DNA from: Desulfosporosinus sp.
GTDB taxonomy: Bacteria > Bacillota > Desulfitobacteriia > Desulfitobacteriales > Desulfitobacteriaceae
Direction of reading: 5' to 3'
Assembly (NCBI GenBank): GCA_020692355.1
Contig: JAIMKP010000004.1
Coordinates: forward strand, 1-64,000
Length of the DNA stretch: 64,000 nucleotides
A program made the position numbers and the translations under genes. The notes below the pieces were generated by a model, which was not told the DNA's origin, did no database searches, and was given only the letters and a program-made list of their open reading frames with translations. Below, piece after piece: positions 53,165 to 61,554 of this stretch (within the stretch, counting starts at the first letter, position 1; each line of letters begins with the position of its first letter).

Positions 53165-54018
53165 TTTAGGAGTTTTGCAAAGCCGTTGAGCGAAAGGCCA
53201 CCAGGAACCCGGATACGCTTTAAGGTTAAGGGACTGACGGATGCGGTGACCCTTCCGGGTTCTGTAGTAAATGCTAGAGTATACCCTGTTTGGGTTAACA
53301 TCGCTAGGGTTGCAGTATTATAGCGCCCTGAAGGATAGCAAAACGCGAACACCGAAATCCCAAGTTCTTTTTCAATCGCGGCTTTGGAGTCAACCAGCTC
53401 TTGTTTGAGCCGTATGGGGGATAGGGTTGTCAGATCGTAGTGATGTATCGTATGGCTACCAATGCTGTTGCCCTGTTGGGCTAAATCCTTTAGGTTGTCC
53501 CAGGTCATCATTCCCGAGCCTACGGCATCTGTCACAACGAAAAAGGTGCCTGTGAATCCAAACTGACGCATGATGGGCCAAGCGGTTTGATAATTATCCG
53601 CATAGCCATCATCAAAGGTAAGCAGAATTGGTTGGGTTGGTAGTGCCGTGTTCTGGGGATTCTGGATAAGGTTGTGGAGGACATCTAAGGAGAGGGTCTG
53701 GTAGCCGTGCTGATGCAGGTATTGCATTTCCTGAGCAAATTGTTGCGGGGGTACACCTAAGGAATTTCCGGGCAAGGACTCAATCGCATGGTACATTAAT
53801 ACGGGAATTCCTCCAGCCGGAAAACCAAAAGTTGTATTGGCTACACGCATGGAATGGGCGGGAAGGTTGAATTCTTCTTTCAAGGTAGACTCTGCTGTCG
53901 GTTTTTCAGCGGAAGGTGAGTGCATTCGTGCATTGACAATGATAACGGCAACCGAGCCTAGGACCAAGAGAAACAGGAATAGCACCAATACCAACAAATG
54001 TCGACGGTTGCTTTTCAT
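53161..54018 (-). CDS. Membrane-anchored polysaccharide deacetylase
   Basis: This 285-residue protein has an N-terminal membrane anchor (LLVLVLFLFLLVLGSVAVIIV) and an NodB domain from about 85: GIPVLMYHAI, LLTFDDGYADNY with the metal and catalytic Asp pair, IGSHTIHHYDL with the two His, and CYPSGRYN. It should remove acetyl groups from wall glycan or another extracellular polysaccharide. AAAGGGG precedes the ATG. It is a single gene. Confidence 0.94.
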   Translation of the reverse strand: MKSNRRHLLVLVLFLFLLVLGSVAVIIVNARMHSPSAEKPTAESTLKEEFNLPAHSMRVANTTFGFPAGGIPVLMYHAIESLPGNSLGVPPQQFAQEMQYLHQHGYQTLSLDVLHNLIQNPQNTALPTQPILLTFDDGYADNYQTAWPIMRQFGFTGTFFVVTDAVGSGMMTWDNLKDLAQQGNSIGSHTIHHYDLTTLSPIRLKQELVDSKAAIEKELGISVFAFCYPSGRYNTATLAMLTQTGYTLAFTTEPGRVTASVSPLTLKRIRVPGGLSLNGFAKLLN

Positions 54019-54179
54019 GGTTAGACCCCTTTGTGAAGTTCGTTTTTTAGCACCGATTTAGTGTAACATAACCGGGTGATCCTGTATATCCTGAAAAAAT
54101 CAATTATTTTCCTGCAGGGACAAGCAGGAATCTTGAACTTGCTGGCGAATTAAATAATAAACTATCAAATAAATATTAA

Positions 54180-54296
54180 TTGCTGAATCTGAGTTTAAAC
54201 TCAGAACGGGGGACTCTCATTTTTGGGGTGAATCACGCTGGTGCGTGTAGGGCTTACACCTTGTTGCCCAAACCCGTCAACTAACCTCGTAAGCAA
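54180..54296 (+). ncRNA. Cyclic di-AMP riboswitch (ydaO/yuaA type)
   Basis: The stretch contains the conserved landmarks ACGGGGGACTC, TTGGGGTGAATC, GTAGGGCTTAC, AACCCGTCA and CTAACCTCGTAAGC in the right order. Outer pairing TTGCT / AGCAA closes it. The ribosome site AAAGGTGG lies just after it, before the NlpC/P60 start. In this class c-di-AMP usually turns the downstream gene off. Wall hydrolases are a classic target. Confidence 0.95.
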
Positions 54297-54313
54297 AGAA
54301 AGGTGGCAATTTC

Positions 54314-55054
54314 ATGGGGTTTTCTACCAAAACGTGGCTGGGCAGTGTGACGCTGTCTGGTTTGCTCTTAGTTGGGAGCATGCCGTTGGTGACAGTAGCA
54401 TCTCAGCCAGCCCCTGTGTCCGCACAGCGTCTTCAAACTACTCAGATATCGACCGGAACATATGCAAAAGTTGTCCACAAAGATTTAAAGTGGGTGTCAC
54501 AGGACGTACTGGCTAAATCCGTTGCTACAGAACCGCAGAAAGAAGCGGTTGTTGTGGCGGTCGCACCTGCGACGAGTCAATCCAAGCCCGCAGCACAGAA
54601 ACCGGAGGCGGAAAAGAAGAAAGCGGTTCCCCCGCGTCCGGTGCAAGTGGCTCAAGTACCGAGCCAGCAGGCTTCTCGTGGCAGTTCAAGTTCGGACGGA
54701 GTGGATCTTGTGAGTCGGGCACTCAGCCTGCAGGGTGTGCCTTATGTGTTTGGGGGTTCAAGCAGAAACGGTTTTGACTGCTCAGGATTTACCCAGTATG
54801 TGTTTAAGGGCAATGGTATTGCTCTTCCGCGCACTTCCTATTCTCAGTTCGGGGTCGGAAGTTCGGTGAGCAAGAATCAGCTGCAGCCAGGCGATCTGGT
54901 GTTTTTCACCACCTATTCCAAGGGAGCATCCCATGTGGGTATCTACGTTGGGGGTGGAAATTTTGTGCATGCCTCCGATAATGGTGTGAGAACCACCAGC
55001 CTATCAGAGAGTTATTATGCCAACCGCTATCTTGGAGCTCGCCGGATTCGTTAG
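54314..55054 (+). CDS. Secreted NlpC/P60 peptidoglycan endopeptidase
   Basis: This 246-residue protein has a signal peptide (ending near SAQ about residue 36), a Lys/Pro/Ala-rich linker and a C-terminal NlpC/P60 domain from about 135. The catalytic Cys is in NGFDCSGFTQYVF, the His in ASHVGIYVGGGNFVHAS. It cleaves peptide stems of peptidoglycan outside the cell. It is under the c-di-AMP riboswitch directly upstream. A terminator follows. Confidence 0.95.
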   Translation: MGFSTKTWLGSVTLSGLLLVGSMPLVTVASQPAPVSAQRLQTTQISTGTYAKVVHKDLKWVSQDVLAKSVATEPQKEAVVVAVAPATSQSKPAAQKPEAEKKKAVPPRPVQVAQVPSQQASRGSSSSDGVDLVSRALSLQGVPYVFGGSSRNGFDCSGFTQYVFKGNGIALPRTSYSQFGVGSSVSKNQLQPGDLVFFTTYSKGASHVGIYVGGGNFVHASDNGVRTTSLSESYYANRYLGARRIR

Positions 55055-55086
55055 GATCCTTATCTGAATGTAATGGACGCACGAAG

Positions 55087-55131
55087 TAAGTGTCAGTTGC
55101 CGTTCGGCTACTGACACTTATTTTATATTTT
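55087..55131 (+). terminator. Terminator of the NlpC/P60 gene
   Basis: TAAGTGTCAG pairs with CTGACACTTA; the inner AGT-GCCG / CGGC-ACT pairing extends the stem with a T-T mismatch. TTTTATATTTT follows. Confidence 0.88.
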
Positions 55132-55173
55132 AAAGAGTAATTCCATCAGACAGTAAGAACCGTCCCCTTTGTC

Positions 55174-55602
55174 TCACTTCGAACGCTCGATCGTGACTAT
55201 TTTTTCCTTCGTGTCTGGACGAGGTTTTTGAGTACTCTGACGTTCAGGGGCTGGAGCAGCCTCTTCGAAGAGACGGCTTGTTCCCACAAAGCGGGCCCCC
55301 TGATCAACACTAAACTGCTGCGTACAAATATTCCCGAAGAGACGGGCACTTGAACTGAGTTTAAGAGTATCGCTCGTTTGAATGTTGCCGTGCACCTCGC
55401 CGGAGATACTTACGGTTTTTGCCTCAATGTCAGCCTTGACAAAAGCACCCTGCCCCACCACGATATCTCCGGTCGCTTGGAGCAGCCCTTCCAGCTTGCC
55501 GTCGATGCGCGCGTTTCCATTAATGTGTACGGTACCTTCAATCTGGCATTCGGCGGCGATGAACGTCACATCACCGGAAGTTTTGGAGTTTTTGCCCAAC
55601 AT
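55174..55602 (-). CDS. Bactofilin
   Basis: This protein of about 142 residues is a beta-helical bactofilin (VTFIAAECQIEGTVHINGNARIDGKLEG region, ATGDIVVGQGAFVKADIEAKTVSISGEVHGNI region) with a charged tail. Bactofilins form filaments at the membrane and guide wall synthesis. The ATG at 55602 lies 10 nt after AAGGAG inside the end of the M23 gene; another ATG at 55626 is in frame. It overlaps the M23 stop region and is coupled to it. Confidence 0.93.
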   Translation of the reverse strand: MLGKNSKTSGDVTFIAAECQIEGTVHINGNARIDGKLEGLLQATGDIVVGQGAFVKADIEAKTVSISGEVHGNIQTSDTLKLSSSARLFGNICTQQFSVDQGARFVGTSRLFEEAAPAPERQSTQKPRPDTKEKIVTIERSK

Positions 55603-55606
55603 GTCA

Positions 55607-56491
55607 TCACGGCTCCTTTTTTCCATTCATCCATTGACTGGGATCGACAGATTCCCCATTGAAAATCACTCCGTAGTGAAGGTGGGAGCCCGTGCTGCGT
55701 CCCGAGCTTCCACTTAAGGCGATGAGTTGCCCCTTTTTTACGCTGTCTCCCTTGGCGACGAGAAGTTTAGAATTATGACCGTAGAACGTGATCATAGCAT
55801 ACCCGTGGTCAATCTCAACCTTACGTCCGTAAATCCCATCCCAGCCGGAAAAGGTGACAACCCCGTCAGCAGTAGCATGCACTTCGCTTCCGTAAGCGCA
55901 AGCTATGTCAAGTCCATTGTGAAACTCGCTGGATCGACCGCCGAATGGGTTATGGCGGTAGCCAAACGGAGAGGCGATTTCGCCTTGCAAGGGCGGAATA
56001 CTGGGGGTATGGGCGCGCCTTTCTGCAAGTTTCTGGGCTTCGGCGTCATAGGTTTGAAACAGTAACAGATGCTTTTTGAACAAGTCGAGGTTCGTTTCGG
56101 GGTTTGACGAAGCAGAGGCGCGGGACTGGCCCCTGCTGGGAGCGGAAAGCGGGGCCGGGGGCGGGAGTTTTAGGGTTGAAGAAATACTGGCTTCGAGCTT
56201 GCTGATGTCGTCCAAATTCTGACTGATTTCCCGGTTTTGGGCTTTCAGAAGTAGGATCTCCTGTTCTTTTGCCGCTAAATTCGCTTTGAGTGTATCGACT
56301 GCGGCGAACTCGGCCTGGTGGGTTTTTATGTATGAGGCAAAGTAGATGTTCCCGATCACGATACTTAGTAACAGGAGCCCGAAGGCCAGGACACCTGCCA
56401 AGACCCAACGGAAACTCTTCTTTGAGAGTTGCAACTGCCGCGTGGAGCCGCTCTCGGGTGGGAGAATGAGCAATGTGTAATTATCTTTCAC
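55607..56491 (-). CDS. M23-family membrane-anchored metallopeptidase
   Basis: This protein of about 294 residues has an N-terminal membrane helix (VLAGVLAFGLLLLSIVIGNIYF), a coiled-coil (about 55-100) and a C-terminal M23 domain (GEIASPFGYRHNPFGG, FHNGLDIACAYG, HSTGSHLHYGV-like GRSTGSHLHYGV). It should cut peptidoglycan or, without activity, scaffold it. The start could be GTG 56491 (six nt from GGGGAG) or ATG 56497. It is paired with bactofilin, a common association. Confidence 0.93.
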   Translation of the reverse strand: MKDNYTLLILPPESGSTRQLQLSKKSFRWVLAGVLAFGLLLLSIVIGNIYFASYIKTHQAEFAAVDTLKANLAAKEQEILLLKAQNREISQNLDDISKLEASISSTLKLPPPAPLSAPSRGQSRASASSNPETNLDLFKKHLLLFQTYDAEAQKLAERRAHTPSIPPLQGEIASPFGYRHNPFGGRSSEFHNGLDIACAYGSEVHATADGVVTFSGWDGIYGRKVEIDHGYAMITFYGHNSKLLVAKGDSVKKGQLIALSGSSGRSTGSHLHYGVIFNGESVDPSQWMNGKKEP

Positions 56492-56647
56492 TGACATCTC
56501 CCCTGTCTCATGTGCTACGGATAGGGAAAGACACAAAGTTTAACTTTGTGTCTTTCCCAGCTGTCAATAAGGCCCTAATTAAAATAAGCATAGCGGTTTT
56601 GGCGGAAGCTGTCAATCCTGGATTTCGATCATTTCGATCATAGGGAT

Positions 56648-56806
56648 TCACAGGAACCAACGGGATTCAATATAGTGAGGACACTCGCCACCTTGTTTAA
56701 CGGGAAAGAGCTGCTGGTTCTGAACATAGAGGTCGGAACGGTGACAGTGGTGTGTCCGCTTCAAGTAGCACTTGCGACAAATGTCGACCCGGTAATTAAG
56801 AAACAT
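56648..56806 (-). CDS. Small cysteine-rich protein
   Basis: This 52-residue frame follows uvrC on the same strand. It has CRKC, HHCH and a late Cys in GGECPHY, which suggests metal binding. The ATG at 56806 follows GGGGGAG; an ATG at 56860 gives 70 residues. I do not recognise the family; it could be a real small protein, coupled to uvrC. Confidence 0.55.
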   Translation of the reverse strand: MFLNYRVDICRKCYLKRTHHCHRSDLYVQNQQLFPVKQGGECPHYIESRWFL

Positions 56807-56863
56807 AAACTCCCCCACTTTAAATTTGTTCCCTTTTCCCCTTCTCCATCTTTCCATCATTCT

Positions 56864-58654
56864 CTAGTCTTCCCAATTTGGCTCTGGGTTAGAAGCAGGG
56901 GTTGCTTCTACCTGAAAGTATTTAAGTACAGCTGTAGCTGCGTTTTGAGGCAGCCCGGCGGCCAAAAATTCAGTTAAACTCGCGTTGCGAATCTCTTCGA
57001 TAGAGTTGAAATGGCGGAGAAGAAGTTGCCTGCGTTTAATCCCGACACCTGGGATCCCATCCAAAGCAGAGAGGGCCATGCTTTTCGCTCGCTGCTGGCG
57101 GTGAAACGTGATAGCAAAGCGATGGACTTCATCTTGAATTCGTTCGAGAAGATGGAAGGCAGGGGAGCTTTTGGGCAAAGGCAAGGTATGACCCGATGAA
57201 TTCAGGAGACCGGCAGTGCGATGGCGCTCATCTTTGACCATTCCAGCCACCGGTAAGGCCAGAGAGAGGCTGTTTAAGCCCTCCAAAGCAGCTCGGATCT
57301 GCCCTTTGCCGCCGTCAACTAATATGAGATTTGGCAGAGGGTTGCCTTCGGCGAGCAGGCGACGGTAACGGCGTTCGATTACCTGACGCATGGCAGCTGT
57401 ATCATCCACATGAGGTGCCTGAATCCTAAATTTGCGATACCCCGTCCGATTCGGTTTGCCGTTCAGAAACTGTACCATGCCGGCCACTGGATGCGTGCCG
57501 GCTGTGTTGGAAATATCGAAAGCCTCAATGCGGCTGGCTTCTGGGATTGCCAGAACCTGGGCCAGATAGTCCACTGCTTCTTGTACCTGGTTCAGGCGGT
57601 GGGTTTCCAGAGCGACTTCATCGTGGAGGATGGTTTTGGCGTTGGTTGAAGCCAGATCAACCAGGTCCCGCCGTTGTCCGCGCTTAGGTATGGCTACTGG
57701 GAAAAGGCGTTCCAGAGCTGAGATATCACAGGACGGAAGCAGGATTTCCTGGGGCAAGAGCAGATGCTCTGTGTAGAACTGGACGACAAAGGAAATAAAG
57801 CTCTCTTCCGGATCAGCGTAATAAGGAAAAACAAAGCTATCCCGTGCCAGTAATTTACCCTGGCGCAAGTAGAAGATTTGAATGCATATCTGGTCAGTTG
57901 TGGTGGCGTACCCCAAAACATCCCGGTCTACAAAATCGGTCAGGGTCATATTTTGTTTTTCAGAAAGGTGTTTGAGGTCGGCTATCAGATCACGGTACTC
58001 TTGGGCCCGCTCGAACTGTAAAGCCTCAGCGGCTGCGAGCATCTTTTCTTCAAGATGTTGAATAATCTTTTCCTGCCCGCCTTTGAGGAATTTCGTGACT
58101 TCCTTGCGCATCGCTTCATAGGCTTCAGGGCCTATGTCTTCCTGGCACGGGCCGAGGCATTGGCCGAGGTGAAAATAGAGGCAGGGCCGGTGTGGCAGCT
58201 GACGACACTTGCGAAACGGAAAGAGGCGGTTCAAGAGGCGGGCTGCTTCACGAGCAGCGGTTGCATTGGGATAAGGGCCAAAGTACTTGCCCCTGCCGTT
58301 TTTGACCTGGCGAGTGACCAAGATCCGAGGATGCGTTTCTTCGGTTAGCAGCAAATAGGGATAGGACTTATCATCCCGAAGCAGGATATTGTATTTTGGA
58401 TTGCGCTCTTTAATGAGGTTGCACTCCAATACCAAGGCTTCAACTTCGGAATCCGTAATGATTATTTCTAAGTCGGCAATCTCCCCGATCATTTTTTGGG
58501 TCTTGCCATCGTGCAATCCGGTGAAATAAGAACGTACCCGATTTTTTAGGATTTTAGCTTTGCCTATATAAATAATTTGGCCTGAGGCATTCTTCATGAG
58601 ATAAACCCCAGGCTTATCGGGCAGCAGGCTCAGTTTCTGCCGTAGCGTATCCAT
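56864..58654 (-). CDS. uvrC: Excinuclease ABC subunit C
   Basis: This protein of about 596 residues is UvrC. The GIY-YIG nuclease at the N-terminus is GVYLMKNASGQIIYIGKA. A UVR motif lies near 200. The C-terminal nuclease domain has EAFDISNTAGTHPVAGMVQF and LILVDGGKGQ, and tandem HhH motifs follow (LDGIPGVGIKRRQLLLRHF). It makes both incisions in nucleotide excision repair. The start is uncertain among ATG 58654, TTG 58657 and ATG 58660. uvrA and uvrB are not nearby. Confidence 0.96.
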   Translation of the reverse strand: MDTLRQKLSLLPDKPGVYLMKNASGQIIYIGKAKILKNRVRSYFTGLHDGKTQKMIGEIADLEIIITDSEVEALVLECNLIKERNPKYNILLRDDKSYPYLLLTEETHPRILVTRQVKNGRGKYFGPYPNATAAREAARLLNRLFPFRKCRQLPHRPCLYFHLGQCLGPCQEDIGPEAYEAMRKEVTKFLKGGQEKIIQHLEEKMLAAAEALQFERAQEYRDLIADLKHLSEKQNMTLTDFVDRDVLGYATTTDQICIQIFYLRQGKLLARDSFVFPYYADPEESFISFVVQFYTEHLLLPQEILLPSCDISALERLFPVAIPKRGQRRDLVDLASTNAKTILHDEVALETHRLNQVQEAVDYLAQVLAIPEASRIEAFDISNTAGTHPVAGMVQFLNGKPNRTGYRKFRIQAPHVDDTAAMRQVIERRYRRLLAEGNPLPNLILVDGGKGQIRAALEGLNSLSLALPVAGMVKDERHRTAGLLNSSGHTLPLPKSSPAFHLLERIQDEVHRFAITFHRQQRAKSMALSALDGIPGVGIKRRQLLLRHFNSIEEIRNASLTEFLAAGLPQNAATAVLKYFQVEATPASNPEPNWED

Positions 58655-58776
58655 CAACATGCACCTCATTATCATTTTAGAGGACCATGCGGTTCGATGC
58701 AAGTTAAAAAGAACATATCTCTATGAGGTAAAACGTATATTGGGTTAAGGGAATATTTGGCCGAGGAGGGAACGTG

Positions 58777-59328
58777 ATGCCTAATCCATGGGGCCGTCCG
58801 CCCCGTAATGATATGTGGCAAGATTTGCAGACGCTGGCCGTCTGGGTTTTAATCATAGGAGTGGTTGGGTATCTGCTCTTTCCCAATTTCTTTAGGGATG
58901 TCGTCACCCGGCTCACAAACCCGGACGCTGCACAGACGGCGACGCTCGGGGAGGTTAAGCTACCTAATGTTTCAGGGCAGACGAATTCGAATGTGGGTTC
59001 AGGGCTCGACACCAGTCTCAATGCCGGTTCTTCATTCCTTACCGGCCAAGATTACAATGTGGCGGGCACATTATATAACAGCAAACCGGAAATCACGAGC
59101 GGGTATTGGGTCATTTATGTGGCTGATGCCAAGTTCGAGCAGTTTGCCTTGGCGAGCGACACTTACGCTTTTCTCGGTCGTATGATTGAGAGCGACCAAA
59201 AAGCAGTGCCCAAAGAAAAAATCATACTGGCAGCGAACGGGCAGATTCGCCAATACGAAGTAAGCGATGAAATTTATGCAATTATCATCAACATGGCGAC
59301 CATTAATGCCCGAACCCACAGTTCGTGA
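58777..59328 (+). CDS. Hypothetical membrane-anchored protein
   Basis: This protein of about 183 residues has one N-terminal membrane helix (LAVWVLIIGVVGYLLFP) and an extracellular or periplasm-facing region with a Ser/Asn/Gly-rich linker and a compact alpha/beta end (YWVIYVADAKFEQFALASDTYAF). A GTG at 58774 is just before ATG 58777; GGAGGGAAC precedes both. It is divergent from uvrC. Function is unknown. Confidence 0.75.
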   Translation: MPNPWGRPPRNDMWQDLQTLAVWVLIIGVVGYLLFPNFFRDVVTRLTNPDAAQTATLGEVKLPNVSGQTNSNVGSGLDTSLNAGSSFLTGQDYNVAGTLYNSKPEITSGYWVIYVADAKFEQFALASDTYAFLGRMIESDQKAVPKEKIILAANGQIRQYEVSDEIYAIIINMATINARTHSS

Positions 59329-59352
59329 TTGTTTTGGCGTTCACTGAGTTCC

Positions 59353-59796
59353 TTAGCGGAAAAGGAGTTTGGCCCCGGCGGCAAAGAGGGCCAGTCCAAG
59401 AAACTGCCAGTAGCTCCAGGGAAGGCGTGTGATACCGAACCAGCCAAAATGGTCGATGACCACGGCTGCGCCGACCTGCCCGATAATAATCGCGGTCGTG
59501 GCGTTCGCTACCCCAATCTGAGGAATGCTAAGAGCGACCAGACCGATTATGATCACACTTAGGACTCCGCCTAAGTACAGATACCAGGGAATGGAAAGCC
59601 AATCGACCTGGAACAAAGGAGCGCCGACGAAGAGGACCGCAGTCAGTGCGATGACGGTTCCTATGATGTGAACCACGAGGATCGCCGAGAGTAACGCGCT
59701 TTTCTGCGCCAGCACGGAATTTAAGCTACCTTGAATCGCCATGATGATCCCAGACACGGCTGCAACGATAAAAGGCAAAGAAAGAAGTTTAATCAA
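59353..59796 (-). CDS. DMT-family YdcZ-like transporter
   Basis: This 147-residue protein has five membrane helices and the DUF606 (YdcZ) style motif AIQGSLNSVLAQKS near the N-terminus and IPQIGVANATTAIIIGQVGAAVVIDHFGWFG region. Proteins of this half-size type act as dimers; the substrate is unknown. The TTG start follows GAGGAGGAG. It is a single gene, convergent with the hypothetical protein. Confidence 0.88.
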   Translation of the reverse strand: MIKLLSLPFIVAAVSGIIMAIQGSLNSVLAQKSALLSAILVVHIIGTVIALTAVLFVGAPLFQVDWLSIPWYLYLGGVLSVIIIGLVALSIPQIGVANATTAIIIGQVGAAVVIDHFGWFGITRLPWSYWQFLGLALFAAGAKLLFR

Positions 59797-59936
59797 TCAA
59801 GCTCCTCCTCGTTTCTAGATACGTTGATTTTTTAACAGTTGGTCAGGATACCCAAGTCCGACAAGATGTATCAGTATCGGCATCGTTCTGTAAGGGGAAA
59901 ATGAGAGTGTCAACATTTTTGAAGTGAGGTGGCGTC

Positions 59937-60311
59937 GTGGATATTGACTACAATCTTGTACAAAGAGCCCAGATGCTACTGACCTTAGATCACCCCTTAA
60001 CCCAAGTGAAAGAGATCCTTCTGAGGGAAGGGTATCCAGCAGAGCAAGTTGATGAGCTGATTGACGCCACGGAAGAAGCATTGAATTACCTTGTGCCGCC
60101 CGAGTATGATAACAATAAAATCGGTATCGATATTATCCACCGCGGGGAAAAGATACAAGGGCGCAAGCCATCAGTTGATATTCTCATTGACAAGCGAAGC
60201 GGGAAGCTTGATCTAATGACACCTTATCAACAGGAAACATGGAGAGTGGCAAATGAGGTTCGCAAAGCCATTAAGAGGCAGAGACAGATGACGAAAAAAT
60301 ATCTTCATTAA
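59937..60311 (+). CDS. Hypothetical soluble protein
   Basis: This 124-residue protein has an N-terminal helical half (YNLVQRAQMLLTLDHPLTQVKEILLREGYP), then a beta-rich part (IGIDIIHRGEKIQGRKPSVDILID) and a basic tail. No family is recognised. The GTG follows GAGGTGGCGTC. It ends at its own terminator, before mqnE. Confidence 0.7.
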   Translation: MDIDYNLVQRAQMLLTLDHPLTQVKEILLREGYPAEQVDELIDATEEALNYLVPPEYDNNKIGIDIIHRGEKIQGRKPSVDILIDKRSGKLDLMTPYQQETWRVANEVRKAIKRQRQMTKKYLH

Positions 60312-60314
60312 AGT

Positions 60315-60343
60315 AACAGGGGGCGTTTGTCCCTTGTTTTTTT
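60315..60343 (+). terminator. Terminator before mqnE
   Basis: AACA-GGG pairs with CCC-TTGTT around a short loop, followed by TTTTTTT. Confidence 0.8.
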
Positions 60344-60422
60344 GATCAGTCTTAGTGTTTCTCCCGTTCTCGAAATTATGTTATAATCAGACCAGAAAAA
60401 ACCGTGGAAGGAAGTCCTGAAT

Positions 60423-61511
60423 GTGGAACCGTTGATGACAGGTCTTGAGGAGATAAAAGAAAAGCTCGTAGCCCATGAACGCTTAAACCTTACGGATGGA
60501 TTACATATTTTGAAAAGCAATAATTATTTAGCTTTAGGGTACTTAGCTAGCAGCAGACGGCAAGAAGCGAGCGGAGAGTATGTGTATTTCAATAACAATG
60601 CCCACATCAATTATAGCAATGTCTGCAAAGTTCGCTGTGGATTCTGCGCTTTCGGTAAAGACTTAGACCAAAAAGGCTCTTATACCATGTCTATCGAAGC
60701 GATCATCGCCAAAGCAGAGGCCTATGGGAAACAAGGAGTGACCGAGATCCACATTGTTGGCGGGATCCACCCGGAACTTCCGTTTTCCTATTATCTGGAT
60801 ATGCTCAAGGGAATCAAAGCCAGCGTTCCCCAAGTGAGTTTAAAAGCTTTCACTGCCGCAGAATATGATTATTTTGCGCGCATGGAGGGGGTTTCTGTCG
60901 AGACGATTCTAAAAACCCTTCAGGAAGTTGGTCTCAGTTTTATTCCTGGGGGTGGGGCGGAGAATTTCAGTCCGCGTGTCCGGGATGTAATTTGCCCTGG
61001 CAAATTATCTGGAGCACGCTGGTTGGAAATTCATCGGACAGCCCATAAAATGGGAATCCCGTCCAATGCCAATATGCTTTTTGGGATTATTGAAACAGAC
61101 GAGGAACTCATCGATCACCTTCTGGCCTTGCGAGAATTGCAGGATCAGACAGGGGGCTTCTATGCCTTGATTCCCACAGCGTTTCATCCCCAGCATACCC
61201 AGTTTGAGCATCTGCCTCAGGCCAGCGCCTTGCGCACGCTTAAAGTCATAGCAGCCGCCCGTCTGTTGCTGGACAATTTTAAATACATTAAGGCCTATTG
61301 GGTTTCCTCCAGCCCTCAAGTTGCGCAAATGGCTTTGATGTTTGGTGCCAATGATTTGGATGGGGTTGTCCGCGAAGAAAAGATCTATCATATGGCGGGG
61401 GCGGGCAGTCCGCAAATGCAGACCAAGGAAGAATTGGTCCGACTCATCCAAGAATCGGGATTAACACCAGTGGAGCGGGATACCTATTATAATATTTTAA
61501 AAAAATATTAA
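60423..61511 (+). CDS. mqnE: Aminofutalosine synthase
   Basis: This 362-residue radical-SAM enzyme has the CxxxCxxC cluster motif (C68, C72, C75 in NVCKVRCGFC), then EIHIVGGIHPELPFSYYLDML and FIPGGGAENFSPRVRD, which match MqnE better than MqnC. It joins 3-enolpyruvylbenzoate and SAM to give aminofutalosine, the step after MqnA. AAGGAAG is 8 nt before the GTG. Downstream of it lies the molybdopterin oxidoreductase. Confidence 0.92.
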   Translation: MEPLMTGLEEIKEKLVAHERLNLTDGLHILKSNNYLALGYLASSRRQEASGEYVYFNNNAHINYSNVCKVRCGFCAFGKDLDQKGSYTMSIEAIIAKAEAYGKQGVTEIHIVGGIHPELPFSYYLDMLKGIKASVPQVSLKAFTAAEYDYFARMEGVSVETILKTLQEVGLSFIPGGGAENFSPRVRDVICPGKLSGARWLEIHRTAHKMGIPSNANMLFGIIETDEELIDHLLALRELQDQTGGFYALIPTAFHPQHTQFEHLPQASALRTLKVIAAARLLLDNFKYIKAYWVSSSPQVAQMALMFGANDLDGVVREEKIYHMAGAGSPQMQTKEELVRLIQESGLTPVERDTYYNILKKY

Positions 61512-61554
61512 TCCGATCAAAGGATTAGATGAGGAGCAGAAAGAGGGGGATTAT

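Noticed and set aside
56675-56977. Plus-strand gene opposite the small Cys-rich protein and the uvrC end
   Set aside because: It is antisense to uvrC and the small frame, and has low-complexity composition without family likeness.
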